A stretch of DNA of 64,000 nt from Staphylococcus simiae (GCF_017357005.1 NZ_CP071589.1:62001-126000); one strand, 5' to 3'; shown: positions 1 through 8,719, counted from the stretch's first letter. Notes: generated from the letters alone by a model not told the origin. Numbers and translations are program-made.

Positions 1-629
1 TCTTTCATAAAAAAGAAGCTTAATACAAAGGCTATAGCTACGATAATAATAGGTAATACAAAAATATTACGCCATGAATCAGAAATGGTAATACCTAGCA
101 AGGTATGATTTTTATCTAATATCCAACCTGCAAATGTAGGACCCATTGCAGGTGCTAATCCAACAGCTAAGCCACTTAACCCCATTGCAGTGCCTCGTTT
201 ATTAGACGGATACATATTTATTATAATGATTTGCATTAAAGGCATCATTAATCCAACTGCAATTGCTGTCACAATACGACCTATTAAGAAAATAATCCAA
301 GCATCATGATGTGAGGGAGCAATAGCTGTAAGAACTAATCCTAGGAGTAGTACGCCATATGAGCAAACATGTAGCCACTTAGTAGATACTTTTGTTGCAA
401 GAAATGCTGATAAGGGAACCATAATTCCATTAGCCAATAAAAACCAAGTCGTTGCTTGTTGAGCTGTACTAAAATCTATATTAAAGTCGCTCATTAAAGT
501 TGGTAAGGCTGTTCCTAACGATGTTTGCATAAGTGCACCCGCAAATGTTGCTAAAAGAATGATACTCATAATCATTGTTGGTTTATATTGTTGCCCGTGT
601 ATGTCTATATTTAAATTTTTGCTGGTCAT
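1..629 (-). CDS. MFS multidrug exporter, DHA2 (EmrB/QacA) family, N-terminal part
   Basis: Reading leftwards from ATG at 629 there are 209 open codons that run off the window edge, so only the N-terminal part is seen. An AGGAGG ribosome site lies a few bases before the ATG. The translation has successive hydrophobic segments and DHA2-type features: LMSDFNID and TTWFLLANGI after TM1, and GRIVTAIAVGLMMPLMQ before TM4. Family members with 14 TM helices export drugs or lipophilic cations in exchange for protons. The gene diverges from the TetR-family gene at 774, the usual arrangement of an exporter and its repressor. The substrate cannot be told from this fragment. Confidence 0.85.
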   Translation of the reverse strand, partial: MTSKNLNIDIHGQQYKPTMIMSIILLATFAGALMQTSLGTALPTLMSDFNIDFSTAQQATTWFLLANGIMVPLSAFLATKVSTKWLHVCSYGVLLLGLVLTAIAPSHHDAWIIFLIGRIVTAIAVGLMMPLMQIIIINMYPSNKRGTAMGLSGLAVGLAPAMGPTFAGWILDKNHTLLGITISDSWRNIFVLPIIIVAIAFVLSFFFMK

Positions 630-696
630 AGATATGCCTCCTAAAGTTTTGTTATTAAATACTTTGAAAATATAACACCCTAAATTAATTTTCTAA

Positions 697-750
697 AGAA
701 CAAAATATGACAATATGTATGAAATGATACAAAGTGTTTTATTTTGTGCT
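697..750. promoter_or_regulatory. candidate TetR operator between divergent exporter and regulator
   Basis: Two inverted arms, AGAACAAAAT (697-706) and ATTTTGTGCT (741-750), match at 9 of 10 positions. They sit in the 144-base gap between the divergent exporter and TetR genes. The position suits autoregulation plus repression of the exporter. This is inference from symmetry only. Confidence 0.35.
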
Positions 751-773
751 ATATTTAAACTGGGAGTGATTAT

Positions 774-1346
774 ATGGGATATCAAAGGAAAACTGCGTTA
801 ACAAAAAAGAACATAAAAAACAGTTTGATTACACTACTAGAAACAAATAAATTTGATTTAATAACGGTGAATCAAATTATAGAAGAAGCTGAAATCACGA
901 GAAGTACATTTTATAGATATTATGAAGATAAATATAATTTACTTTCAGAAATAGAAGAGGAAATTTTACAACACATACACGAAGAACGAAATAAAATTGA
1001 TGAAGTGTTTGAAAAAGAAGATATATTTAATGTTGAAATGTTTTTATTAATATTTAAAGGGTTAGAAAAATACTCTAAAACGATAGGAATTTTATTAGGG
1101 AACAATGGAGCTCCAAGCTTTGAAATGAAAATAAAAAATGAAATTAGCAAAAGATTTATGGATTTAAGTAATCTTTCTAATATTTCAACAGTACGTCAAG
1201 ATTTAGTGAAAGAGTATATGCATGCTATTTTAATTAAAACTTTTCAATATTGGTCAGTTAATAAAGATAGTATTGATATTAAAGAAGTGGCATTGACCAT
1301 GCGAGATATTCAATTAAAAGGTTTCAGGGATACGATAGGACTTTAA
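774..1346 (+). CDS. TetR/AcrR family transcriptional regulator
   Basis: 190 residues. The N-terminal HTH lies at about residues 8-55, with the TetR signature ITVNQIIEEAEITRSTFYRY followed by YEDKYNLL. The remaining helices form a ligand-binding domain of the kind seen in small Firmicute TetR proteins. The start follows GGGAGTGATT at a good distance. It is transcribed away from the DHA2 exporter and probably represses it until a ligand binds. The ligand is unknown. Confidence 0.9.
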   Translation: MGYQRKTALTKKNIKNSLITLLETNKFDLITVNQIIEEAEITRSTFYRYYEDKYNLLSEIEEEILQHIHEERNKIDEVFEKEDIFNVEMFLLIFKGLEKYSKTIGILLGNNGAPSFEMKIKNEISKRFMDLSNLSNISTVRQDLVKEYMHAILIKTFQYWSVNKDSIDIKEVALTMRDIQLKGFRDTIGL

Positions 1347-1640
1347 ATGATTGAAAACCAAAATAAAATATTGAACGACAATAATCATGTAGAAATAATT
1401 AATTTTAATAAAGATATGTTTTTATTAATTTAGGTGTGACTATATGATTTATGACTGGTCTTGTTAAAATGAGTATTTATTATACAGATAATTTCTTTTT
1501 TGCAGCATGTTAGAGACTTAATAATAGCATGAAATTAACTGATGCTATTTTATCTTTAGATGGTTAAGATGCATGTAGGAACTATACACGGTAAACATGC
1601 TAAAACAGCATCAAATTATTCATAGAAGTATCATTATTAA

Positions 1641-1818
1641 AATCGGTTGGGAGTGGGACAGAAATAAATTTCATATAAAATTTATTTCGTAATCCCACCC
1701 CGGCAAGACTGACTAGGTTTTCAAAATGTTGATTTATCAACTTTTTGAAAATCAGACAGTTACTGCCAAGTACTTAATTTTAAGTGCAAAATACATTTTG
1801 TCCCAGGCTTAACCGATT
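1641..1818 (+). repeat. staphylococcal dispersed intergenic palindromic repeat
   Basis: A 178-base element bounded by AATCGGTT (1641-1648) and AACCGATT (1811-1818), with inner GGGACA/TGTCCC arms, so the whole unit can fold on itself. It contains the staphylococcal words GGGACAGAAATAAAT, CCCCGGCAAGACTGACTAGG and CAGACAGTTACTGCCAA. A diverged copy in the opposite orientation lies at about 39694-39850. Such units are common between staphylococcal genes, often at 3' ends. Otherwise the 672 bases between 1346 and 2019 hold no convincing gene. Confidence 0.75.
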
Positions 1819-1886
1819 TTTGCGTTTAATGCTGGATTCGTGGTTGACGCCATTTTAATTGAAGCGGCTCTTGCTCTCGATAAAAG

Positions 1887-1906
1887 TGTACATCCTTAAA
1901 CAATCA
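1887..1906 (+). repeat. 20-base repeat shared with 11638-11657
   Basis: TGTACATCCTTAAACAATCA occurs exactly here and at 11638-11657, both in non-coding, degenerate-looking sequence. Its origin is unknown; it may be left from a lost mobile element. Confidence 0.6.
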
Positions 1907-2018
1907 AAAATGTACAATAGCATTACTATGGTTAGTGACTAGTGGCGTCTTTGAGTAGTTAAAATTTGAAAATATATATTTTTTGAATTGAGATACATTT
2001 TTAAATTTTTAATTAAAA

Positions 2019-2189
2019 ATGAAAGCCTTAAAGACTGAATTCATAAACCAAATGATATTTGAAGATTTAAATCAATTAGAGACAGAGTTATTCGATTACG
2101 TACATTGGTACAATCATTTTAGACCGCATTCTTCACTACAATATTTAACACCAGTGACTTTTAAAAAACATCACATCAAAAATGTCTGA
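2019..2189 (+). pseudogene. IS3-family (IS150-like) transposase remnant, C-terminal end
   Basis: A 56-codon open stretch encodes the extreme C-terminus of an IS3-family OrfB integrase, including ALKTEF, FDYVHWYNHFRPHSSLQY and LTPVTFK. The rest of the transposase (HTH part, DDE core) is absent upstream, so this is a dead fragment. It lies directly before the type I TA locus, a place where rearrangement has evidently happened. Confidence 0.85.
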
Positions 2190-2245
2190 ATTACTGTTGA
2201 CATACCAACTGGTGTTATGATGTGAACGAAGATAGCAGATGAGTT

Positions 2246-2275
2246 TTGCATTCCTGTCTGCTTTGATGTTATAAT
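2246..2275 (+). promoter_or_regulatory. promoter of the Fst-type antitoxin RNA
   Basis: TTGCAT (2246-2251), 18 bases, then a consensus TATAAT (2270-2275). It would start a short RNA at about 2281 that runs into the bidirectional terminator at 2310-2340. Confidence 0.6.
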
Positions 2276-2281
2276 GTACTT

Positions 2282-2345
2282 AACAAAGATATCTGCATTT
2301 GATGCACCAAACCCCTCACTACTCGCAATAGTGAGGGGTTTTTTA
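2282..2345 (+). ncRNA. type I antitoxin RNA (RNAII-like) of the Fst/PepA1-type locus
   Basis: A transcript of about 65 bases from the promoter at 2246-2275 would end at the shared terminator. Its 5' part, AACAAAGATATCTG, matches the toxin gene's 5' end (complement of the start region near 2443-2456). This direct repeat lets the antisense RNA pair with the toxin mRNA at both start region and terminator, as in par-type loci. Position, size and repeats fit the Fst family; expression is not shown by sequence. Confidence 0.6.
2310..2345. terminator. bidirectional terminator shared by antitoxin RNA and toxin mRNA
   Basis: A perfect 12-bp stem, AACCCCTCACTA (2310-2321) with TAGTGAGGGGTT (2329-2340), followed by T-rich sequence. 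This convergent terminator is typical of Fst/par-type TA loci. Confidence 0.85.
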
Positions 2346-2364
2346 GTGTGGTTATGTCGCCGAT

Positions 2365-2460
2365 TTATTTATCGTGACGCTTACGTAACCAATGCGTAAA
2401 TAGCGCAACGATACAACCACTGATGACTGTGGTCGTGATGTGAACAAAGATATCTGTCAC
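2365..2460 (-). CDS. type I toxin, Fst/PepA1 (SprA) family
   Basis: A 31-residue peptide starting at GTG (2460-2458) after a strong GGAGG (complement of 2468-2473). It has the family layout: a short N-terminus, one hydrophobic helix (IFVHITTTVISGCIVALFTHW), then the charged tail LRKRHDK. VISGC is shared with S. aureus PepA1. Such peptides insert into and damage the host membrane when the antisense RNA is lost. The 5' leader (about 2461-2510) has repeats able to fold over the ribosome site, a known control in this family. A TATAAT-like -10 (complement of about 2520-2525) precedes it. Confidence 0.85.
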   Translation of the reverse strand: MTDIFVHITTTVISGCIVALFTHWLRKRHDK

Positions 2461-2620
2461 TTTTAGCACCTCCTCTCTGCGTCTGAATTGACGTCTGAGA
2501 GCTAGGCGACGATAATATTATACCATCAGTAATATATAGGTTACAGATAACTTCTGATTAGATTTCTTACGTTAATATTCTACCTAAAAATAAATAATAA
2601 AATGAGGTTGATGATATTAT

Positions 2621-3322
2621 CTACTTTGATAAATATATTGATTTAAGACCTTTTTTGAAATATTTTTTAAAATAACGTTGTCTATGAATACCTCGTTTTG
2701 AACATTCGAATTCAAATTTTGACATGGGGTGTTCTAAACTTTGATTTAAAATATTTTTTCCTTCTAAACTATTAGGGACCATATCTTTAACTTTCAATGT
2801 ATGTTTAATCCCTTCTTTAAGACCGACATACCAGTAAATGTGAACTTCTTGAGGAATCATACCCTGTTCTTTCATGTAATTCAAAAAATGAGGATACCAT
2901 AAAGATGGCGAAATAAAAATATATTTTCCAAAGCAATTCGGCTTCTTATACAAGGCATACATTGAAACTAGGGCACCATAAGAGGCTCCTGATATACCTA
3001 AATCTTGATTATCTAAAGATATTCTATACTTTTGTCTTAAAGTAGGTATTAATTGTTGTGTAAGCCAATTTAAATATTGATCTGCCTGTCCCTTAATTTG
3101 TTGATGACCAATCGTTGCTTCCCATGGTGTAAAGTCATGTGCTCGTTGTTGAGATGCTACACCAATAAAAATAATGTTTTTCTCTATTTTTTTAAATAAA
3201 TCATCGCCATCATGAACAATGAGCGCTGGATAGAGTTTATCCAACTTTTTAAAATAGTCTTTAGGTAACTTGATCGTAATATCGTAATGATTTATCTTGA
3301 ACTTTTCTACGAACTGTCTCAT
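2621..3322 (-). CDS. alpha/beta-hydrolase esterase, siderophore-esterase-like (Fes/BesA type)
   Basis: 233 residues of the esterase-D-like alpha/beta-hydrolase family. The nucleophile elbow GASYG puts the catalytic serine near residue 114, and an RxHDFTPWEA segment (about 60-69) resembles the DYTPW region of siderophore hydrolases. ATG 3322 follows a GGGAGG-like site. It diverges from an iron-siderophore binding lipoprotein across a Fur box, so it likely cleaves an imported ferric siderophore in the cytoplasm to release iron. There is no signal peptide. The C-terminal catalytic histidine is not certain by eye, and another small ester is possible. Confidence 0.75.
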   Translation of the reverse strand: MRQFVEKFKINHYDITIKLPKDYFKKLDKLYPALIVHDGDDLFKKIEKNIIFIGVASQQRAHDFTPWEATIGHQQIKGQADQYLNWLTQQLIPTLRQKYRISLDNQDLGISGASYGALVSMYALYKKPNCFGKYIFISPSLWYPHFLNYMKEQGMIPQEVHIYWYVGLKEGIKHTLKVKDMVPNSLEGKNILNQSLEHPMSKFEFECSKRGIHRQRYFKKYFKKGLKSIYLSK

Positions 3323-3396
3323 TTTTACCTCCCATTTTTATCCAATAAATAGTTTAATATTTCAAAAAATAAATATATATCTTTTTATAATTATGT

Positions 3397-3419
3397 TATA
3401 ATTGATAACGATTATCAAT
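3397..3419. promoter_or_regulatory. Fur box over the promoter of the divergent iron genes
   Basis: ATTGATAACGATTATCAAT (3401-3419) is a near-perfect Fur operator with GATAACGATTATC at its core. It overlaps the end of a TATAAT -10 (3397-3402) reading into the lipoprotein gene, and lies about 80 bases from the esterase start. Iron-dependent repression of one or both genes is expected from the Fur literature. Confidence 0.88.
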
Positions 3420-3440
3420 ATCAAATAAAGAGGATTTTGA

Positions 3441-4376
3441 ATGATGAAAAAATTAATCGTTTTGATATTTTGTTTACTTTTATTTTTAGCTGCCTGTAGC
3501 AATGGCAGTCAGAATAATGATTCTAAGAATAATAAAGATCAATCGGACAATTCAAAAAAAGAGACGACATTTACAACTGATGATGGTCAAAAAGTTAAAG
3601 TACCTCAGCATCCAAAAAGAATTGTCGTGCTACATCCTTCTTATGTTGGTGCACTCGTTAAATTTGGTCATAAGCCTGTTGCTGTTCCTAAATTTATTGA
3701 ACAAAATAAAGTACTTAAAGATGCAACTCAAGATATTAAGAAAATAGATAATACCAGTGTTGAACAAGTTGTTAAAGAAAAACCGGACTTAATCATTACA
3801 ACTTCTGAAGATAAAAATTTTAATAAATTAAAAAAAATAGCTCCTACAGTTACATTTAATGCAAATAAATCAAGTTATAAAGATACAACTCGAAAGTTGG
3901 CACAACTCGTTAATGAAAAAAGTAAAGCAAACGCATGGTTAAAAAAATGGGAGCAACAATTAGCTAGCGATAAAAAAGAACTACAGCCGTTAATTAAAGG
4001 AAAAACAGCTTCTGTTCTTCAACAAACACCAAAAGGTATTATGGCATTTAGTGATCATATGGGAAGAGGGACAGAAATTATCTATGATGGTTATGGCATG
4101 AAACAACCTAGTCCATTAGAAAAAGCAACTCAAACTAAATTTGCGACACGAATTAATGAAGAACAGTTTCAAGATTATATAGGTGATTTTGCAATTATTG
4201 CACAACAAGGAGATAAACAACCTCCATTTGAACAAACAAATTATTGGAAAAATTTAACTACAGTGAAGAAAAATCATGTTATTACATTTGATGTTTCAGA
4301 AACACAATATAATGACCCTATTTCGTTAGAAAAACAAAGAGAAATATTTTATAAAGCACTTAAAGATATGAAATAA
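3441..4376 (+). CDS. ferric-siderophore ABC transporter substrate-binding lipoprotein
   Basis: 311 residues. The lipoprotein signal peptide ends in the lipobox LAAC (Cys at about residue 19), followed by a charged, Asn-rich linker. The rest matches the periplasmic-binding-protein-2 fold of FeuA/FhuD-type iron-siderophore receptors: HPKRIVVLHPSYVGALVKFG at about 57-76, and EQVVKEKPDLIIT. It is anchored outside the membrane and hands siderophore to a permease, but no permease or ATPase gene follows, so it must use a transporter encoded elsewhere. AGAGGA precedes the start. A Fur box controls it. Confidence 0.88.
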   Translation: MMKKLIVLIFCLLLFLAACSNGSQNNDSKNNKDQSDNSKKETTFTTDDGQKVKVPQHPKRIVVLHPSYVGALVKFGHKPVAVPKFIEQNKVLKDATQDIKKIDNTSVEQVVKEKPDLIITTSEDKNFNKLKKIAPTVTFNANKSSYKDTTRKLAQLVNEKSKANAWLKKWEQQLASDKKELQPLIKGKTASVLQQTPKGIMAFSDHMGRGTEIIYDGYGMKQPSPLEKATQTKFATRINEEQFQDYIGDFAIIAQQGDKQPPFEQTNYWKNLTTVKKNHVITFDVSETQYNDPISLEKQREIFYKALKDMK

Positions 4377-4588
4377 CAACATATTTGAAAAGAAATAAGA
4401 CAATCTATAAAAATAATTATGATCGTACCTTGAGACATTTGAAAACTTTACCTAATAAACAAACTAAGATGAGCTGCGAAGGAAAGCTCTATAATAAATC
4501 GGACTGATAGGAAATAACTTAAAATTTTATACATCAGTTCAATTTGAAAGGAAATTTAAAAATAGACGACATTATCCATACCAATAAA

Positions 4589-4625
4589 AATCCCTTAACT
4601 ACAGAAAATAGTGAGGGATTTTTTG
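4589..4625. terminator. hairpin terminator downstream of the iron lipoprotein gene
   Basis: AATCCCT (4589-4595) pairs with AGGGATT (4614-4620), extended by ACTA/TAGT and followed by a T run. It resembles the bidirectional terminators of Fst-type loci, but I found no toxin reading frame beside it. Confidence 0.6.
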
Positions 4626-4665
4626 TATAAGTAATACTTATTTTCGTTAGTCATAATATAACAGT

Positions 4666-4836
4666 GTGATAGCCGAGAATACACAACGTTATAGTGTGAA
4701 TGATACATACTTTACTAATATAAATGAGAAAGTAATAAAATCATATGTACAACAATTAAATCATGAAATAGAAGACTTTAGTTGTCATAATGGTGTCGAA
4801 ATGGATTATCTAGATGTTGCATTAGAGAATGGGTAA
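4666..4836 (+). pseudogene. short orphan reading frame, possible gene remnant
   Basis: A GTG-led frame of 56 codons with ordinary amino-acid composition (for example NDTYFTNINEKVIKSY, then VEMDYLDVALENG) ends just before the uhpT leader. It has no ribosome site and I do not recognise it. It is probably the tail of a lost gene. Confidence 0.25.
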
Positions 4837-4890
4837 TAGTGCTCAACTTTTTGTTCGATTTTTTGAGATATTTTTATAACTTTAAGTATA

Positions 4891-4918
4891 TTAAGCGCTT
4901 ACATAGCAGTGCTATAAT
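4891..4918 (+). promoter_or_regulatory. uhpT promoter overlapped by a cre-like site
   Basis: TTAAGC (4891-4896), 16 bases, TATAAT (4913-4918). The sequence TTAAGCGCTTACA at 4891-4903 has the AGCGCTT core of a CcpA cre site and covers the -35. Glucose repression by CcpA is inferred. Confidence 0.5.
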
Positions 4919-4949
4919 AAGTTTAACAACATTGATAGAGGTGATAGAG

Positions 4950-6329
4950 TTGAATTTTTTTGATATACATAAAATACCTAATAAGGGTATTCCATTATCT
5001 GTACAACGTAAGTTATGGCTTAGAAACTTTATGAAAGCCTTTTTCGTTGTGTTCTTTGTTTATATGGCAATGTATTTGATTCGAAATAACTTCAAAGCAG
5101 CGCAACCATTATTAAAAGAAGATATTGGCTTATCTACACTAGAGTTAGGTTATATTGGTTTAGCGTTTAGTATTACTTACGGTTTAGGTAAGACATTGTT
5201 GGGCTACTTTGTTGATGGTCGTAACACGAAGCGGATTATTTCATTTTTACTAATTTTATCTGCAATCACAATATTAATTATGGGATTTGTCTTAAGTTAC
5301 TTTGGTTCTGTGATGGGAATACTCATTGTCCTTTGGGGACTTAATGGTTTGTTTCAATCCGTGGGAGGTCCAGCGAGTTATTCCACGATTTCAAGATGGG
5401 CACCTCGAACGAAGCGAGGCCGATACTTAGGTTTTTGGAATACTTCTCATAATATTGGTGGTGCTATTGCAGGCGGTGTTGCACTTTGGGGTGCCAATGT
5501 CTTCTTCCATGGCAATGTCGTTGGTATGTTTATTTTTCCATCAATAGTAGCTTTACTTATTGGGGTAGTAACATTATTTATCGGTAAAGATGATCCTGAA
5601 GAACTTGGATGGAATCGAGCTGAGGATATATGGGAAGAACCCGTAGATAAAGAGAACATTGATTCACAGGGCATGACAAAATGGGAGATCTTTAAGAAAT
5701 ATATTCTGAGAAATCCTGTTATATGGATTTTATGTATTTCTAATGTCTTTGTCTATATTGTACGTATCGGTATTGATAACTGGGCCCCATTGTATGTGTC
5801 CGAACATTTACATTTTAATAAAGGTGACGCAGTCAATACTATTTTTTACTTTGAAATAGGAGCCTTAGTTGCAAGTTTATTATGGGGATACATATCGGAT
5901 GTACTAAAAGGACGTCGAGCTATTGTCGCTATTGGTTGTATGTTTATGATTACATTCGTCGTCTTGTTTTATACGAATGCGACCAGTGTAATGATGGTTA
6001 ATATTTCCTTGTTTGCTTTAGGTGCGTTAATCTTTGGTCCACAGCTATTAATTGGTGTATCACTGACAGGTTTTGTTCCCAAAAATGCGATTAGTGTTGC
6101 TAATGGAATGACAGGATCCTTTGCATATTTATTTGGTGACTCAATGGCCAAAGTAGGCTTGGCAGCCATTGCAGATCCTACAAGTAAAGGTTTAAATATC
6201 TTTGGATATACATTAAGTGGTTGGACTGATGTGTTTATCGTTTTCTATGTAGCTTTATTCTTAGGTATTATTTTATTGGGTATTGTTGCCTATTATGAAG
6301 AAAAGAAAATTAGAAGTCTAAAAATTTAA
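4950..6329 (+). CDS. uhpT: hexose-6-phosphate:phosphate antiporter
   Basis: 459 residues from TTG 4950, chosen because GAGGTGA lies 5 bases upstream and the protein then has the length of S. aureus UhpT; the longer upstream frame has no ribosome site. It is nearly identical in wording to the staphylococcal transporter: the N-terminus FFDIHKIPNKGIPLS, 12 TM segments, and the organophosphate:Pi antiporter signature around GRNTKR and RTKRGRYLGFWN. It imports glucose-6-phosphate and also fosfomycin in exchange for phosphate. In S. aureus the HptRSA sensor system lies next to it; it is not adjacent here. A cre-like promoter site suggests carbon control. Confidence 0.95.
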   Translation: MNFFDIHKIPNKGIPLSVQRKLWLRNFMKAFFVVFFVYMAMYLIRNNFKAAQPLLKEDIGLSTLELGYIGLAFSITYGLGKTLLGYFVDGRNTKRIISFLLILSAITILIMGFVLSYFGSVMGILIVLWGLNGLFQSVGGPASYSTISRWAPRTKRGRYLGFWNTSHNIGGAIAGGVALWGANVFFHGNVVGMFIFPSIVALLIGVVTLFIGKDDPEELGWNRAEDIWEEPVDKENIDSQGMTKWEIFKKYILRNPVIWILCISNVFVYIVRIGIDNWAPLYVSEHLHFNKGDAVNTIFYFEIGALVASLLWGYISDVLKGRRAIVAIGCMFMITFVVLFYTNATSVMMVNISLFALGALIFGPQLLIGVSLTGFVPKNAISVANGMTGSFAYLFGDSMAKVGLAAIADPTSKGLNIFGYTLSGWTDVFIVFYVALFLGIILLGIVAYYEEKKIRSLKI

Positions 6330-6464
6330 TATTATAGATTTTATAGATGCTTATCACCTAAAATCAATTAGTGAAAAGACATCAATGAACAACAAAAATA
6401 ATATCTATTGCTAATTAAGAAATTTCAATTATACACTTTTGACATTTTGTTATCGTTGTAATCT

Positions 6465-6502
6465 ACCATTCAAAAATAAAAAGACCAATATTTTTGAATG
6501 GT
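6465..6502. terminator. perfect inverted repeat after uhpT
   Basis: ACCATTCAAAAATA (6465-6478) and TATTTTTGAATGGT (6489-6502) form a perfect 14-bp stem with a 10-base loop. It is a likely terminator or attenuating hairpin. The remaining sequence from 6330 to 6740 shows nothing else. Confidence 0.55.
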
Positions 6503-6740
6503 GAATTTTAATATTATGTGCATCATTAATTTCATTTTATAAATGGTCTCCTGAAATTTTAGACTTTAATCTATTGGGCTACTTCGATACTATATATTTC
6601 AGAAAATGAGCAACCTAGAATATCGTGTTTTGATTAAAATCTCGCTTTAAGGGTTCAGTATCATTTGTTACTGTGGTATTAAAAGAGATGAAATTATCAT
6701 CAGAAGAAAGTAAATTTATCTCGTATTGATTATCTTCATA

Positions 6741-6887
6741 ATGGTTGTCCGAGTATTTCTACCGCTATTAATAAATATGCCTGCAATGATAAGAAGATAT
6801 CTAAAATTAGCATTAGTATTTTTAATACCTATGTACTTCTTAGCACCTAGTAAAAAAGATTATAAGAACAATGGTAAAAATAGTTAA
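6741..6887 (+). CDS. small hydrophobic open frame, unknown
   Basis: 48 codons from ATG 6741. A hydrophobic stretch (LALVFLIPMYFLAP) is preceded by arginines and followed by a Lys/Asn-rich tail. No good ribosome site is seen. It could be a small membrane peptide or the surviving C-terminal end of a lost membrane protein. I do not recognise it. Confidence 0.25.
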   Translation: MVVRVFLPLLINMPAMIRRYLKLALVFLIPMYFLAPSKKDYKNNGKNS

Positions 6888-6925
6888 ACCCATCAGATAA
6901 ATCAATATGTATAGCAACAACACTA

Positions 6926-6962
6926 AAAAGCTACAAACCTAATTTATAGGCATGTAGCTTTT
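6926..6962. terminator. terminator of dus
   Basis: AAAAGCTACA (6926-6935) pairs with TGTAGCTTTT (6953-6962). It can serve transcripts from either side and lies just after the dus stop. Confidence 0.75.
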
Positions 6963-7004
6963 CTAACTTCTATAATTAAACTATAAACTCCAACATTTTC
7001 AACT

Positions 7005-8021
7005 TTACTCGTCTTTGCTTACACCATCGTCACCGACAGTCATTATGATGTCGTCGTCAGTCATTTTTCCTTCGAAGTCATCTAGTAATTGACGTGCTTC
7101 TGCGATCGATTGTGTACTCATTAATTGGTGACGTAGCTCACTTGCACCTCTAATGCCTCGTACATAAATTTTAAAGAATCTACGTAAGCTTTTGAATTGT
7201 CGTGATTCATCTTTACCATATTTTTCAAATAATGATAAATGTAATCTCAACAATCCTAATAATTCTTTGCTTGAATGTTCACGCGGTTCTTTTTCAAAAG
7301 CAAATGGATTATGGAAGATACCTCTACCAATCATGACCCCATCAATACCAAATTGATTAGCAAGTTCCATACCTGTTTGTCTATCAGGGATATCACCGTT
7401 AATCGTCAATAAAGTGTTCGGTGCCACTTCATCACGCAACTGTTTAATGGCTTCAATCAGTTCCCAATGGGCATCAACTTTACTCATCTCTTTGCGTGTA
7501 CGAAGGTGGATCGATAAATTGGCAATATCTTGTTCGAAGACATGTCTTAACCAATCTTTCCATTCATCAATCTCATAATACCCAAGACGTGTTTTAACAC
7601 TGACCGGTAGACCTCCCGCTTTAGCTGCTTGAATAATTTCAGCCGCTCTTTCAGGTCGTAGTATTAAACCTGAACCTTTACCTTTCTTAGCAACATTAGC
7701 TACAGGACATCCCATATTTAAATCAATGCCTTTAAAGCCCATCTCTGCTAATCCAACGCTCATTTCACGGAAGTGCTCTGGTTTATCTCCCCAAATATGC
7801 GCTACCATAGGTTGTTCGTCTTCACTAAAAGTTAAACGTCCACGAACGCTTTGAATGCCATCAGGGTGACAGAAACTTTCAGTATTAGTAAATTCAGTGA
7901 AAAAGACATCAGGTCTAGCTGCTTCACTGACAACGTGACGGAAGACGATATCTGTGACATCTTCCATTGGTGCCAAAATAAAAAATGGACGTGGTAATTC
8001 ACTCCAAAAATTTTCTTTCAT
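7005..8021 (-). CDS. dus: tRNA-dihydrouridine synthase
   Basis: 338 residues of the FMN-dependent Dus family, which reduces uridines in the tRNA D-loop using [16 protein letters not shown] (about 14-24) is the family start motif. DLNMGCP carries the catalytic cysteine near residue 105; KTRLGY and TINGDI are FMN/tRNA-contact motifs, with [10 protein letters not shown] further on. GAGG precedes the start. It stands alone. A TTGTAT-N17-TAATAT promoter can be read on the same strand just upstream (about 8050-8100). The positions it modifies cannot be assigned by eye. Confidence 0.93.
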   Translation of the reverse strand: MKENFWSELPRPFFILAPMEDVTDIVFRHVVSEAARPDVFFTEFTNTESFCHPDGIQSVRGRLTFSEDEQPMVAHIWGDKPEHFREMSVGLAEMGFKGIDLNMGCPVANVAKKGKGSGLILRPERAAEIIQAAKAGGLPVSVKTRLGYYEIDEWKDWLRHVFEQDIANLSIHLRTRKEMSKVDAHWELIEAIKQLRDEVAPNTLLTINGDIPDRQTGMELANQFGIDGVMIGRGIFHNPFAFEKEPREHSSKELLGLLRLHLSLFEKYGKDESRQFKSLRRFFKIYVRGIRGASELRHQLMSTQSIAEARQLLDDFEGKMTDDDIIMTVGDDGVSKDE

Positions 8022-8328
8022 AGTATATTTAAACCTCTTTTTTAGTAGTATCTCGAATTTTTATGCATGATGATATTACCACACAACGCGAACTTATACA
8101 AAAGGAAGTTGCAGTGAGATTGGGATATCTCCTCAACAATTCCATTTATAAAATGATTCATTGATTTTTTAGATAGGTATTTTCTAAAGAAATCTTGTTG
8201 AAAGATTATTTCTTTGTCATATTCTTTTTCATAGAAAGTATTAAGGAAATAGAACATTAATCATCAATATTTGATATATTTAACTTAACTAATTGTTAGA
8301 TGATGACGATTATAAAAGGAGATGCCAT

Positions 8329-8574
8329 ATGGATGATAGAAAGAAACAAAATTTATCTTTATTAATGATTATTTTAGCCAGTGTATTTTTCATTGCAGGA
8401 TTACTATCATACGTTTTTAATATTACTAGTCCATTTGCTGATTTAACTAAAAATATAGGTATATTATTTTTCGGGTTATACTTCCTCATTAGGAAATGGA
8501 AATTCGCATATATTGTCATAGGATTTGCGATTATTGCAATTATTTTAAGTATAGTTAATATCATCATGAAATAG
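8329..8574 (+). CDS. small membrane protein of unknown function
   Basis: 81 residues from ATG 8329, chosen over an upstream in-frame ATG because AAAGGAG lies 7 bases before it. After a short charged N-terminus there are three hydrophobic segments (about 9-29, 37-50 and 54-77) separated by RKWK. No family recognised. It opens a stretch of small membrane and toxin genes. Confidence 0.65.
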   Translation: MDDRKKQNLSLLMIILASVFFIAGLLSYVFNITSPFADLTKNIGILFFGLYFLIRKWKFAYIVIGFAIIAIILSIVNIIMK

Positions 8575-8719
8575 TGATTAGGTTATCCAATTGGTCATTT
8601 GAGATAGCTATTGATGTTTTGATGAACACGACAACATTGTAGGAAATCAATTGTAATGATGTTTTGTAAATGTTAGGCATATGAAGATTTACCCAGTTGT
8701 TAATATCATTTAAAATATA

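Noticed and set aside
4589..4700. Possible third type I TA locus, suggested by an Fst-like terminator
   Set aside because: Neither strand near the hairpin encodes a peptide with a single TM helix and charged tail; the best short frame is not toxin-like.
8042..8257. 71-codon minus-strand frame upstream of dus
   Set aside because: No ribosome site, odd composition, and a plausible dus promoter (TTGTAT-N17-TAATAT) lies inside it.
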